Shown here piece after piece: positions 8,521-16,828 of a stretch of 64,000 bases of DNA. The notes under the pieces were generated by a model. That model saw only the letters and a list, made by a program, of their open reading frames with translations. It made no database searches and was not told the origin of the DNA. How positions within the stretch are numbered: position 1 is the stretch's first letter; each line of letters starts with the position of its first letter. Made by a program: the position numbers and the translations under genes. Source of the DNA: Lichenicola cladoniae (GTDB taxonomy: Bacteria > Pseudomonadota > Alphaproteobacteria > Acetobacterales > Acetobacteraceae); contig NZ_CP053708.1 of assembly GCF_013201075.1 (NCBI RefSeq), positions 995,501-1,059,500 on the forward strand, given 5' to 3'.

Positions 8521-9198
8521 TCACGGGGCATTTTCCCGCTGCGACTTCGCCATAAGACGCCGCAGCGCGCGATGATAGGACACCCGGACCGACCCTTCGC
8601 TCGTTTGAAGCTGCTCGGCGGTGGCCCGCACGGTGGCGCCGTCCACGCCGAGGGCGCGGACGACCTGACGCTGGCCCTGTGGCAGGTCGGCAAGGTATCG
8701 GTCGATGTCCGATAGGGTCCGGTCCGGGTCCTCGATGGGGGCCTCGAAGATCTCCGTCATCTCCTCCATCGTGAGGTTTACCCGTCGCTTCGCCTCGCGG
8801 CTGAGGCGTCGGGACGCATCGATGAACTTGTAGCGGGTGATCGTGAACAGCCACGGCATGAACGGCCTTGCGGCGTCCCACGTGTGCCGCTTGCCATGCA
8901 ACCCGATCAGGATCTCCTGCACCACGTCCTCGGTTTCCTCCACGCCGAGGCCTGCGCGGGCAAGGCGTGACCGGATCAGCCTGCGCAGCATGACGGCGAT
9001 CTCCCTGAGAAGGACTTCATAAGCTGCAGCATCTCCCCGGCGCTCTGCACGCATCGCCGCTGCCCAGTGGTCCTCGCGCACGGTCACGCTAGGGAGTTCG
9101 GTGGCGATGGGGGGGACGTTAGCTGCGCTGCAAGCATGCCAGCCATGTGCCGCTTTCTCTCCGCGATGTGTTTCACCGTCGGAATCCAGATCGAACAC
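8521..9198 (-). CDS. ECF sigma factor, SigF-like
   Basis: Region 2 reads EETEDVVQEILIGLHGKRHTWD and PFMPWLFTITRYKFIDASRR, and region 4 reads LADLPQGQRQVVRALG and ATAEQLQTSEGSVRVSYHRALRRL, giving a group of ECF factors paired with NrsF. The frame is open to 9198, but the family's N-terminus corresponds to the segment REDHWAAAMRAERRGDAAAYE, so a GTG at 9081/9087 or the ATG at 9054 may be the true start. Starting at 9198 would leave only 84 bases to the divergent exported-protein gene. The factor is predicted to activate that gene and its own operon. Confidence 0.9.
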   Translation of the reverse strand: MFDLDSDGETHRGEKAAHGWHACSAANVPPIATELPSVTVREDHWAAAMRAERRGDAAAYEVLLREIAVMLRRLIRSRLARAGLGVEETEDVVQEILIGLHGKRHTWDAARPFMPWLFTITRYKFIDASRRLSREAKRRVNLTMEEMTEIFEAPIEDPDRTLSDIDRYLADLPQGQRQVVRALGVDGATVRATAEQLQTSEGSVRVSYHRALRRLMAKSQRENAP

Positions 9199-9207
9199 TC
9201 CATCGAA
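9181..9207 (+). promoter_or_regulatory. Possible ECF-type promoter for the exported protein gene
   Basis: GGAATCC followed by a 16-base spacer and CGAA resembles -35/-10 elements of ECF sigma promoters (GGAAC-like and CG-rich -10). It lies about 75 bases before the ATG at 9283, next to the sigma gene. Weak evidence based on two short motifs. Confidence 0.3.
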
Positions 9208-9282
9208 GCATCTGCTTTCATACGGCAGGCAGGCGCCAGGTCTGCCGTTCCGGCCCGACCTTCAACCAAGGACATCAGTTCC

Positions 9283-9969
9283 ATGCGTATCATCGACATC
9301 AGGCTCGCCGCCACCTCGGCCATGTTCGTGGCCGCGTCGTTAGCCGCTACGGGCGCCGCCTTTGCCCAGGTGCCCCCGCGCACGCGTGGCACGATCACCG
9401 CGGTCAGCGGCAGCGAGGCCACGCTCCGCACCGCGATGGGCAAGGTCACGATCAAGCTCGCCGACGATACCGGCTATGTCGGCGCCAAGAAGTCCAGCCT
9501 CGACGACGTCAAGCAGGGCAGCTTCATCGGCACCGCTGCGACACCCGCCGCGGACGGCACCCTGCGCGCGCTCGAAGTCGCGGTGTTCCCGGAATCAATG
9601 CGCGGCGCCGGCGAGGGCAACTATGCCTGGGATCTCGGCAAGGCCGGCTCGATGACCAATGGCACCGTCAGTTCGATGACCAACGGCACGGTCAGCAAGA
9701 TGTCGGGCGGTTCGGCATCGGGAAGCTCGATGACCAACGGCACGGTCGGCTCCAAGACCGCGCACGGCCACTCGCTGATGGTCGACTACAAAGGCGGCCA
9801 GAAGACGATCATGGTGCCGGATAGCGTACCGGTCGTGGCGCTCGAGCCCGGCGACAAGTCGCTGCTGAAGGCCGGTGCCAAGGTCGTGGTGTTCGGCCCG
9901 GTCAACGGCACGACGGTCGATGCGAAGAGGATCATCGTCGGCGAGGACGGCGTGAAGCCGCCGATGTAA
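9283..9969 (+). CDS. Exported DUF5666-like protein with SMTNGTV repeats
   Basis: A 228-residue protein. A signal peptide covers about residues 1-29 (hydrophobic core, cleavage after GAAFAQ). The mature part opens with PRTRGTITAVSGSEATLRTAMGKVTIKLADD, a small beta-barrel style domain as in DUF5666 proteins, and closes with a second such unit (LMVDYKGGQKTIMVPDSVPVV, GAKVVVFGPVNGTTVDAKRIIVGEDG). Between them is a flexible linker with three copies of SMTNGTV. It is divergent from the ECF sigma/NrsF pair and is a likely member of that regulon. The molecular role is unknown. I chose ATG 9283 because the signal peptide begins there, although the frame is open further upstream. Confidence 0.8.
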   Translation: MRIIDIRLAATSAMFVAASLAATGAAFAQVPPRTRGTITAVSGSEATLRTAMGKVTIKLADDTGYVGAKKSSLDDVKQGSFIGTAATPAADGTLRALEVAVFPESMRGAGEGNYAWDLGKAGSMTNGTVSSMTNGTVSKMSGGSASGSSMTNGTVGSKTAHGHSLMVDYKGGQKTIMVPDSVPVVALEPGDKSLLKAGAKVVVFGPVNGTTVDAKRIIVGEDGVKPPM

Positions 9970-10019
9970 GTGCCGGCATAACGACAAGCCAAGGACGCAC
10001 AACAGGCGGGTTTAGACCG

Positions 10020-10072
10020 GGATGACCGTATTGACGAACGAGAACTCTTTATAGTTCGTCTGACGGTCATCC
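10020..10072. repeat. 53-base near-palindrome
   Basis: Outer arms of ten bases (10020-10029, GGATGACCGT, and 10063-10072) and inner arms of seven bases (GACGAAC at 10033-10039, GTTCGTC at 10054-10060) pair perfectly, separated by short unpaired steps and a 14-base AT-rich loop. There is no T-run, so it is not a classic terminator. Its right arm overlaps the first codons of a broken cytochrome gene. Confidence 0.75.
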
Positions 10073-10320
10073 ATCCGCTGGTCGTGCGCCTGACCGGTTA
10101 ATCAACGCATCAGCATTGCTGGTGATGGTGGCAAGCGCGTGGCAGATCTACAATTCCTCGCCGCCGCTGCCCTCCTCCTTTTCGCACTGGGTGCCGCTGG
10201 GCGGCTGGCTTGGCGGCGGCATTGCCTGGCATCTCGCGGCGATGTGGCTGCTGGCCGGCAATGCTCTGATCTGTTTCAGCTCCGGCATGGCCGGCCGCCA
10301 CTTCAGTAAGGTCCTTTTCG
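10054..10320 (+). pseudogene. Remnant of a cytochrome b561-family gene, frameshifted and truncated
   Basis: The sequence from 10072 encodes HPLVVRLT, and then, one frame over, LINASALLVMVASAWQIYN, GGWLGGGIAWHLAAMWLLAGN and GRHFSKVLF. These are the start, first heme-ligand region and second helix of cytochrome b561-like or thiosulfate-reductase cytochrome b proteins, where HPxxVRLTHW runs on without a break. The frame changes between 10095 and 10102, where the HW codons are expected, consistent with a small deletion. The protein ends after two helices, right at the end of the convergent SDR gene, so the remaining two-thirds are lost. It is non-functional. Confidence 0.75.
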
Positions 10321-11136
10321 CTAGAGACTGGGCAGAAGTCCGCCATCGATCCGCAGGTTGACGCCCGTTATGTATCCCGCGATCGGACTAGCAAGAAAGG
10401 CGACCGCATCCGCTACTTCTTCGACCCGTCCCGTGCGTCCAACCGGAACATTGGCAAACAGCGGCAGGACGATACGTTCGATCTCGTCCCATGGCGCATC
10501 CTGACGGGCCAGGCCACGCTCGGCTGCGACTTCCCGGAAACGGATATCGCCCGTGATGCTGTGGATCGTGCCGGGAGAAATCGCGTTGACCGTCACGCCG
10601 TGGGCCGCCACCGCCTTCGACATCGATACGGTCATGGCGTTCATGGCTGCCTTGCACGCGGAGTAATCGGGTGAGGAGGGCGGAGGCATCATCCCGGCAA
10701 TGCTCGATATGTTGATCACGCGGCCCCATTTCGCGTGCTGCATGTTCGGCAGCAGGCGTCTGGTGATCCTGAGGGCAGCCAAGACATTCCTGTCATAAGC
10801 CGCCGCCCACGAGCCGGGCTGAATATCGGTCCAACTCTCCGTCGAGCCACCCGAGCCGCCGGCATTGTTGACCAGAATGTCGATAGATCCCGCTAGAGAT
10901 TCAGCTTCCTCCACAAGTCGTTCTACATCTTCATCGCTCGTGAGATCGCCGCCGACGGCAAAGGCACGCCCGCCCTCGGCGATGATGGCGTTGGCGACTT
11001 GCTCGGTCCGGACCCGATCGCGGCCATGGACGACGACGATCGCCTTCTCACGTGCAAGAGCTGTCGCGATAGCTTCGCCAATTCCTTTGCTGCTGCCGGT
11101 GACCAGGGCCGTCTTTCCGCTCAATTGCAAATCCAT
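10321..11136 (-). CDS. SDR-family oxidoreductase
   Basis: A 271-residue classical short-chain dehydrogenase. Cofactor loop TGSSKGIG at residues 13-20, NNAGG near 90, catalytic Ser (ISSIAG) and Tyr/Lys in YSACKAA; the C-terminus ends AGYITGVNLRIDGGLLPSL as in FabG-like enzymes. An Arg/His-rich HGRDR after beta-2 points to NADPH preference. The ATG at 11136 gives the canonical N-terminus MDLQLSGKTALVTG. It diverges from an HxlR regulator, a pairing seen where redox or electrophile stress controls an oxidoreductase. The substrate is unknown. Confidence 0.9.
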   Translation of the reverse strand: MDLQLSGKTALVTGSSKGIGEAIATALAREKAIVVVHGRDRVRTEQVANAIIAEGGRAFAVGGDLTSDEDVERLVEEAESLAGSIDILVNNAGGSGGSTESWTDIQPGSWAAAYDRNVLAALRITRRLLPNMQHAKWGRVINISSIAGMMPPPSSPDYSACKAAMNAMTVSMSKAVAAHGVTVNAISPGTIHSITGDIRFREVAAERGLARQDAPWDEIERIVLPLFANVPVGRTGRVEEVADAVAFLASPIAGYITGVNLRIDGGLLPSL

Positions 11137-11143
11137 TGATAGT

Positions 11144-11167
11144 CCATCAGTTTGTTGGTCCAGATGG
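11144..11167. promoter_or_regulatory. Possible HxlR operator
   Basis: An inverted repeat CCATC-N14-GATGG sits exactly in the 38-base gap between the SDR start and the HxlR start. HxlR proteins bind dyads in such divergent gaps. Support is limited to the short arms and the position. Confidence 0.4.
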
Positions 11168-11174
11168 ATTTCAT

Positions 11175-11558
11175 ATGACGATGGGCAACACAATCAGGCA
11201 CTTAAAAGTGCCTATCGCGCGCGAAAGCCGGGCTGTGTGCCTGGGTCCGGACGGTGCGGTAGCCCATGTGAGCCGAACGATGAAGATGATCCAGGGACGT
11301 TGGAAACTCCCGATCCTCTTCCGGCTCTACGCAGATCCTGCGATGCGGAGTTCGCAACTGCGGCAGGACTTGCCTGCTGTCTCCCAGAAGATGCTCACAC
11401 AGCATTTGCGCCAACTGGAAGCGGATCGCCTTATCGAGAGAACGGATTTCGGTGAGAAGCCTCTGCGGGTCGAATACCGATTGTCCGAGCTGGGCAGGAA
11501 CCTCTTACCCGTTCTCGTGGCACTGCGTGATTTCTCAACTCTCCAGATTGCTGAGTGA
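11175..11558 (+). CDS. HxlR-family transcriptional regulator
   Basis: A 127-residue winged-helix protein. The domain includes MKMIQGRWKLPILFRLY, SQLRQDLPAVSQKMLTQHLRQLEADRLIERTDFGEKPLRVEYRLSELG, which is the HxlR signature. A conserved Cys near the N-terminus (AVCLGPDG) corresponds to the redox-sensing Cys of this family. The frame could start at 11136 but that overlaps the divergent gene's start codon; ATG 11175 is preferred. It probably controls the SDR and itself. Confidence 0.9.
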   Translation: MTMGNTIRHLKVPIARESRAVCLGPDGAVAHVSRTMKMIQGRWKLPILFRLYADPAMRSSQLRQDLPAVSQKMLTQHLRQLEADRLIERTDFGEKPLRVEYRLSELGRNLLPVLVALRDFSTLQIAE

Positions 11559-11889
11559 CAGCATCTCCGAAGATGCGGTCGCGGTCCGAAACGAAGATCA
11601 CCCAGAAGTTCGAATGGCGCTGAGCTCGGTGAGGGCGAAGAAAAAGCCGCGCAGGCTCAGTGGTCCCGACCGCTAGAACCACGATCGCGCATGCAGCCCC
11701 ACGATGTCTGACAAACCTCCTTGATATTGCAGGCTGAACTCGCGTCCGGTCCTGGGCCACCAAGGCGCCTCAGGCTCTCCCCAACCACGATCGACACTCC
11801 CGGCTTGGTTCGAGCCGATTTTAGAGGGATGATCGTGCCTCCAACCAGAAGGCCGTGAAACGGCCCGGACATGCCAGGGGAGGCATTTT
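11559..11889. other. 331-base gap with no recognised gene
   Basis: Several short frames cross it, none with a recognisable product or good ribosome site. The last 40 bases hold the ribosome site GGGGAGG for the MFS gene, and the promoter of the 11.9-14.4 kb operon should be in this gap. Confidence 0.5.
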
Positions 11890-13215
11890 ATGTCGTCGAT
11901 CGCGGGAACCGGCCGGATTCGTCCGGAAAGACAGCGCACGCTCATGCCCAACGCCCGCTGGCTCATGGTCTGGCTGTGTTTCCTGGCGCTGGCAATCAAC
12001 TACACCGATCGCGCCAATCTCGCGGTCGCAGCCCCCAGCATCAAGCACGCGCTGGGCGTCGACGACACCACGATGGGCTTCCTGCTCGGGTCGTTCTTCT
12101 GGACCTACGCGCTGATGCAGCTGCCGGCCGGATGGCTGGTGGACCGGTTCGGAGCGCGACTGATGTTCCCGCTGGCGGTGTGCTGGTGGTCGCTGTTCAC
12201 CGCCATGACCGCGCTGGCGAACTCCGCCGCCACGCTGTTCGGGTTCCGGCTGCTGCTCGGTGCCGGCGAGGCCGGCGGCTATCCCGCATCGGCCAGGGTG
12301 GTCGCGCGCTGGTTTCCGCCGCAGGAACGCAGCCTCGCCTCCTCGATCTTCGATTCCGGTTCGCGTGCAGGCAATCTGGTCGCGATCCCGCTCTGCTCCT
12401 GGCTTATCGCGACGTTCGGCTGGCGCGCATCCTTCGTGGTGACCGGCCTGCTCGGGTTCGTCTGGGCGGTGGGCTGGCTGATGATCTACCGCAAGCCTGA
12501 GAACCATCCTGCAGTGACACCCGAGGCGCTGGCCGAGATCGAGGCGGGCCATGCCGTTCCGGATGCGGACGAGCCGCCGATACGGTGGATCACGCTGTTC
12601 CGCTATCGGACCATCTGGGGCATGATGTTCGGCTTCTTCTGCCTCAACTTCGTGATCTATTTCTTCATCACCTGGTTTCCGACCTACCTGATGACGGCAC
12701 GACATTTCTCGCTCAGGCAGTTCGGAACATACGGCCTTATTCCTGGCTTGATCGCCATACCCGGCGGATGGCTGGGCGGCGTGACGTCGGACTGGCTCTA
12801 CCGTCGCGGCTGGAGCCTGACCGCGGCGCGCAAGACCTGCCTGGTGGGCGGCATGCTGGTCTCCTCGGTCATCACCCTGGCGGCCATCGTTCCTGCCGCG
12901 TGGATGGCCCTGGTGCTGTTCGGCATCGCCTACGCGGCGTTGGCCTTCACGGCCGCGAGCATCTGGTCGCTGCCGGGCGACGTGGCGCCGACCAAGGGTC
13001 ACGTCGCGTCGATCAGCGGCATCCAGAACTTCGCATCGAACCTTGCCGGCGTGGTGACCACCAGCTTCACCGGCGTCATGCTGACAATCACGCATGGCTC
13101 GTTCCTGATCCCGCTGGCGACGGCGGGTGGCCTGTGCCTGCTCGGTGCGGCGACCTACCTCTTCGTGGTCGGTCCGATCGAGCCGCTGCCGGTGATGTCG
13201 AGGCGGCACGCATGA
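11890..13215 (+). CDS. MFS transporter, anion:cation symporter (ACS) type
   Basis: A 441-residue inner-membrane carrier with 12 predicted helices. Helix 1 contains AINYTDRANLAVAAPSI, loop 2-3 WLVDRFGAR, and the helix 4-5 region GEAGGYPASARVVARWFPPQERS, the ACS-family signature seen in glucarate, galactonate and hexuronate carriers. A clear GGGGAGG lies seven bases before the ATG. The downstream FMN oxidase start overlaps its stop (ATGA), so transporter and oxidase are coupled; this suggests the cargo is a hydroxy acid that the oxidase uses. Confidence 0.92.
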   Translation: MSSIAGTGRIRPERQRTLMPNARWLMVWLCFLALAINYTDRANLAVAAPSIKHALGVDDTTMGFLLGSFFWTYALMQLPAGWLVDRFGARLMFPLAVCWWSLFTAMTALANSAATLFGFRLLLGAGEAGGYPASARVVARWFPPQERSLASSIFDSGSRAGNLVAIPLCSWLIATFGWRASFVVTGLLGFVWAVGWLMIYRKPENHPAVTPEALAEIEAGHAVPDADEPPIRWITLFRYRTIWGMMFGFFCLNFVIYFFITWFPTYLMTARHFSLRQFGTYGLIPGLIAIPGGWLGGVTSDWLYRRGWSLTAARKTCLVGGMLVSSVITLAAIVPAAWMALVLFGIAYAALAFTAASIWSLPGDVAPTKGHVASISGIQNFASNLAGVVTTSFTGVMLTITHGSFLIPLATAGGLCLLGAATYLFVVGPIEPLPVMSRRHA

Positions 13216-14444
13216 TGTCGCCGGATGGGCATACCGGGCCGGGCCGGATCACATCCCGTCAGCGGCGGCTGCTGGGACAGGCGCTGGAACTCGAGGATTT
13301 CGCGGGGCTGGTCAGACCTTTCCTGCCGCGCGCGGTGCATGGCTACGTGACCAACGGTGCCGACTCCGGCGGCGTGGTGACAAGCAACCGCACGATCTTC
13401 GATCGCTGGCGGATGGTGACACGCGTGTTGCGCGATGTCAGCGCTCGCACGCAGGCGACCACCCTGTTCGGGCATGAATATGCCGCTCCCTTCGGTATCG
13501 CGCCGATGGGCTCCGCCGCCGTGATCGCGTTCGACGCCGATAACCGGATGGCGCGGGCCGCTGCTTCTGCCAACGTCCCGTTCATTCTGAGCGCCAACTC
13601 CATCACGCCGATGGAGGAGGTCGTAAAAGCCAATCCGGACATGTGGTTCGCGGCTTACCAGTCTCCCGATCATGCCAAGATCGAGCGGATGGTCGAGCGT
13701 GTCGCACAGGCAGGCATCAAGGTGTTCGTGCTGACGGTCGACGTGCCGGTCGGTTCCAACCGCCCGGCCGACGCGCGCACCGGCTACACCATGCCGCTCA
13801 GCCCGACCCCGCGCCTTGCTCTCGACTCCATCCTGCATCCGCGCTGGCTGGTCGGCACCGGCATGCGCACCCTGTCCCGGCGCGGCATGCCGGCGATCAG
13901 CAATGTCGAGGCGAACGAGCCGATCGGGCTGTTCTCGCGCAATGTCGGCCGCGTCACCGGTTATAGTTCGTTTACCTGGCGCGAAGCGGAGTTGATCCGC
14001 AAGCTGTGGAAGGGGCCGTTCGTGCTGAAGGGCGTGCTCGCAGCCGAGGATGTCCGGATTGCCCGCGAAGGCGGTATCGACGGGATCGTCGTGTCCAACC
14101 ATGGCGGCCGTCAGCTGGGCTGCGCCGTCTCGCCGATGGAAGTGCTGCACGAGATCAAGGCGAAGAGCGGCGACATGACGGTTATCGTCGATAGCGGCTT
14201 CCGGCGCGGCACGGACCTGCTCACGGCCTGCGCGCTCGGCGCCGATTTCGTACTGGTCGGCCGACCGTTCCTCTACGCGACGGCGCTGGCGGGCGAGGCG
14301 GGGCTGCGCCACGCAATGTCGCTTCTGGCGCGCGAAGTGGATATCGGCATGGGCCTGTTGGGCGTGCGGACCCTGGCGGAGCTAGGACCGGAATACCTGC
14401 GCGCGACGACAGGAAGCGTGCACGAGCACCAGCCGGAGTACTGA
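13212..14444 (+). CDS. FMN-dependent alpha-hydroxy-acid oxidase/dehydrogenase
   Basis: A 410-residue (beta/alpha)8-barrel enzyme that oxidises 2-hydroxy acids to 2-oxo acids. I see the FMN-binding segment PFGIAPMGSAAVIAFDAD, the catalytic His in IVVSNHGGRQL, and the phosphate-binding end VIVDSGFRRGTDLLTACALGADFVLVGRPFLYA. The substrate-pocket positions are not canonical: YVTNGADSGGV where many members have YxxxGAxDE, and the usual Asp after GGRQL is Gly. The substrate is therefore unlikely to be plain lactate or glycolate, which is inference. It overlaps the MFS gene by four bases and is followed by an aminotransferase. Confidence 0.92.
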   Translation: MMSPDGHTGPGRITSRQRRLLGQALELEDFAGLVRPFLPRAVHGYVTNGADSGGVVTSNRTIFDRWRMVTRVLRDVSARTQATTLFGHEYAAPFGIAPMGSAAVIAFDADNRMARAAASANVPFILSANSITPMEEVVKANPDMWFAAYQSPDHAKIERMVERVAQAGIKVFVLTVDVPVGSNRPADARTGYTMPLSPTPRLALDSILHPRWLVGTGMRTLSRRGMPAISNVEANEPIGLFSRNVGRVTGYSSFTWREAELIRKLWKGPFVLKGVLAAEDVRIAREGGIDGIVVSNHGGRQLGCAVSPMEVLHEIKAKSGDMTVIVDSGFRRGTDLLTACALGADFVLVGRPFLYATALAGEAGLRHAMSLLAREVDIGMGLLGVRTLAELGPEYLRATTGSVHEHQPEY

Positions 14445-14586
14445 AAGCGCGTCGCATGGACGAATCCCCCCAACCCGGCTGCACGCTTGCCTATCGGCCC
14501 GGAATGGCCTCCCCCTGATCTCGCGCGGGCTTCTGGACTGCATCGGAGGTGACCGGCTAAACCGCGCTCGCGCAGAACCTGGAACA

Positions 14587-15783
14587 GTGTCTCGAATGGA
14601 CAGCCTGCTTTTCCGATCCGACACCCTTGCCCGGCCGGGCGTCGAAATGCTGCCTGGCTCCCTCATCCGCGAGGTCGCGCAGGAGGGGCTCGGCCTGCAG
14701 GGTGTCATCCCGCTCTGGTTCGGCGAGCCGGACTCGGTGACGCCGGGCTTCATCCGCGACGCGGCCAAGCGTGCGCTCGATGATGGCCAGACCTTCTACA
14801 CCTCCAACTACGGCATCTACCCGCTGCGCGAGGCGATCGCGCGCTATCAGGGCCGCCTCGGCCGCATCAGTGCGCCGGAGCGCGTTTCCGTCACGTCCTC
14901 CGGGGTGAACGCGATCCTGCTGGCCTGCCAGACCATCCTGGCGCCGGGCGACCGGGTCGTCCTGCCGGTGCCCGCCTGGCCGAACCTGGCCGGCATCGCG
15001 GCCGTGGTGGGCGCCGAGGTCACGGCGGTTCCGCTCCGGCTGCATGAGGCGCGGTGGCAGCTGGACCTGGACGAGCTGCTTGCCGCGCTGACACCGGACA
15101 CGCGGATGGTGATCCTGAATGCGCCCGCCAACCCGACCGGCGCGATGCTCACGCGCGACGAAATGGTCGTGATCCTGGCGCACTGCCGGCGGCACGGCAT
15201 CTGGATCCTGGCTGACGACGTGTACGAGCGCGTGGTGTTCGAGCGCGACGTCGCACCGTCTTTCCTCGAGCTGGCCGATGTCGACGATCGGGTGGTTTCC
15301 ATCAACTCGTTTTCCAAGAGCTGGGCGATGACCGGCTGGCGCCTTGGCTGGATCACCGCTCCGCCGGCCCTGATGTCGGCGTTGGGCAAGATCACCGAGT
15401 TCAATACCTCCTGCGCGCCGGGCTTCGTGCAGAGCGCCGGCATCGTGGCGCTGGAACAGGGAGAGCCATTCGTCGCGGCGATGCGCGCCCGGTTGCAGTC
15501 TCGGCGAGATATCGCCGCCGATCTGCTGGACGCTATTCCCGGCATCACGACACCGCGGCCGGAAGGGGCGATGTATGCCTTCATGCGCATCGCCGGCTGC
15601 ACCGACAGCCTGGCTCTGGCGAAGAGCCTGTTGCGCGAGGCGCGTGTCGGCGTGGCTCCTGGCCGTGCCTTCGGCGAGTCCGGGGAGGGTTGCCTTCGTC
15701 TGTGCTTTGCAGTCGAGGAGGCCACGCTCCGCGAAGCGATCGGACGGATCGCCGCGTACTTCCGCATGCACCCGCTCGCATAA
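14587..15783 (+). CDS. PLP-dependent aminotransferase, class I/II
   Basis: A 398-residue fold-type I aminotransferase. The substrate-side motif is TFYTSNYGIYPLREAIARY, the PLP Asp/Tyr region reads NAPANPTGAML and WILADDVYERVVF, the Schiff-base Lys is in INSFSKSWAMTGWRLGW, and the carboxylate Arg lies in CLRLCFAV. Either the GTG at 14587 or ATG at 14596 can start it. It sits 142 bases after the FMN oxidase; converting the 2-oxo acid made there into an amino acid is a reasonable but unproven role. It resembles the aspartate/arginine-pyruvate aminotransferase group. Confidence 0.9.
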   Translation: MSRMDSLLFRSDTLARPGVEMLPGSLIREVAQEGLGLQGVIPLWFGEPDSVTPGFIRDAAKRALDDGQTFYTSNYGIYPLREAIARYQGRLGRISAPERVSVTSSGVNAILLACQTILAPGDRVVLPVPAWPNLAGIAAVVGAEVTAVPLRLHEARWQLDLDELLAALTPDTRMVILNAPANPTGAMLTRDEMVVILAHCRRHGIWILADDVYERVVFERDVAPSFLELADVDDRVVSINSFSKSWAMTGWRLGWITAPPALMSALGKITEFNTSCAPGFVQSAGIVALEQGEPFVAAMRARLQSRRDIAADLLDAIPGITTPRPEGAMYAFMRIAGCTDSLALAKSLLREARVGVAPGRAFGESGEGCLRLCFAVEEATLREAIGRIAAYFRMHPLA

Positions 15784-16030
15784 ACTCAGGGCAACGGCCG
15801 AAGAACGCGCCTGCGTGATAACGGTGCCTCGATGCGCGCAGGTTACTACCGCAGACCCCCGACCAAACCGACGTCCGGTGCTGCCTCTGCAACACATGCC
15901 AACTGTGCAGCGCCGCGTCGCTTGAGCGGGTTCGCGTCCGGAGCGTGGAACGCGTCTCCTGGACAGATGAAGGCCCGAACCGTATTGGCCTCCGTCCGTT
16001 CTGCCGTGACATCATGTGAGTGACCCGACC

Positions 16031-16798
16031 ATGGCCGACCAGTTCGCCACCTATCCGAGCCTGAGGGATCGCCGTGTTCTCGTGACCGGCGGCGCCTCCG
16101 GCATCGGCGCCAGCATCGTCCGTCATTTCGCGGAGCAGGGCGCGCATGTCGGTTTCCTCGACCTCGACGAGGCTGCCGCCGCCGCCACTCTCGCAGGGAT
16201 GCCGGAAGGATCGACCGTCCGCTTCGCCAAGGTCGATCTGCGCGACATTCCGGCGCTGCGGCTCGCGATCGCGAGCCTGCGCGACCAGCTCGGCGGGCCA
16301 TTCACCGTCCTGGTCAACAACGCGGCTCGCGACGACCGGCATGCCATCGACGACGTGACCCCCGAATACTGGGACGACCGCATGGCGACCAACCTGCGCC
16401 ACCAGTTCTTCTGCGTGCAGGCGCTCAAGCCGGACATGATCGCGGCCGGCGGCGGCTCGATCATCAACATGAGCTCCAACAGTTTCCTGCTGGCGTCGGG
16501 CGGCATGCCCGCGTACACCGCCGCTAAGTCCGCGGTGATCGGTCTGACCCGCGGCCTCGCGCGCGACCTCGGCCCGCACCACATCCGCGCCAACATCGTC
16601 TACCCGGGCTGGATCATCACCCAGCGCCAGCTCGACCTCTGGATGACCGACGAGGCCGAGCAGAAGCGCGTCAGCGGGCAGTGCATCCCGGACCGTCTCT
16701 ACGAGCCCGACGTTGCACGCATGGTGCTCTGGCTCGCCGCCGACGACAGCCGCATGGTGACGGCACGCGAGTTCGTCGTGGATGGCGGCTGGTTCTGA
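16031..16798 (+). CDS. SDR-family oxidoreductase, sugar/polyol dehydrogenase-like
   Basis: A 255-residue classical SDR. TGGASGIG cofactor loop, LDLDE acidic residue after beta-2 (NAD preference), NNAARDDRH in place of NNAG, catalytic Ser in INMSSNSF and Tyr-Lys in AYTAAKSAV. The C-terminal part (YPGWIITQRQLDLWMTDEAEQ, CIPDRLYEPDVARMVLWLAADDSRM) resembles sugar and galactose/arabinose 1-dehydrogenases. A GTG at 16016 is possible but the ATG at 16031 fits the family length. It probably belongs to the same catabolic region as the MFS and FMN oxidase genes. Confidence 0.9.
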   Translation: MADQFATYPSLRDRRVLVTGGASGIGASIVRHFAEQGAHVGFLDLDEAAAAATLAGMPEGSTVRFAKVDLRDIPALRLAIASLRDQLGGPFTVLVNNAARDDRHAIDDVTPEYWDDRMATNLRHQFFCVQALKPDMIAAGGGSIINMSSNSFLLASGGMPAYTAAKSAVIGLTRGLARDLGPHHIRANIVYPGWIITQRQLDLWMTDEAEQKRVSGQCIPDRLYEPDVARMVLWLAADDSRMVTAREFVVDGGWF

Positions 16799-16828
16799 TC
16801 CTGCGGGCGCCGGCCCACACCCTCGTCG

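Noticed and set aside
10116-10361. Treating the 81-residue frame as a functional gene
   Set aside because: It lacks the first segment of the b561 fold because of a frame change, and its C-terminal residues come from antisense of the SDR gene.
11821-13209. 462-residue minus-strand open frame across the MFS gene
   Set aside because: Low-complexity His/Arg/Gln-rich antisense product opposite a clear 12-helix transporter.
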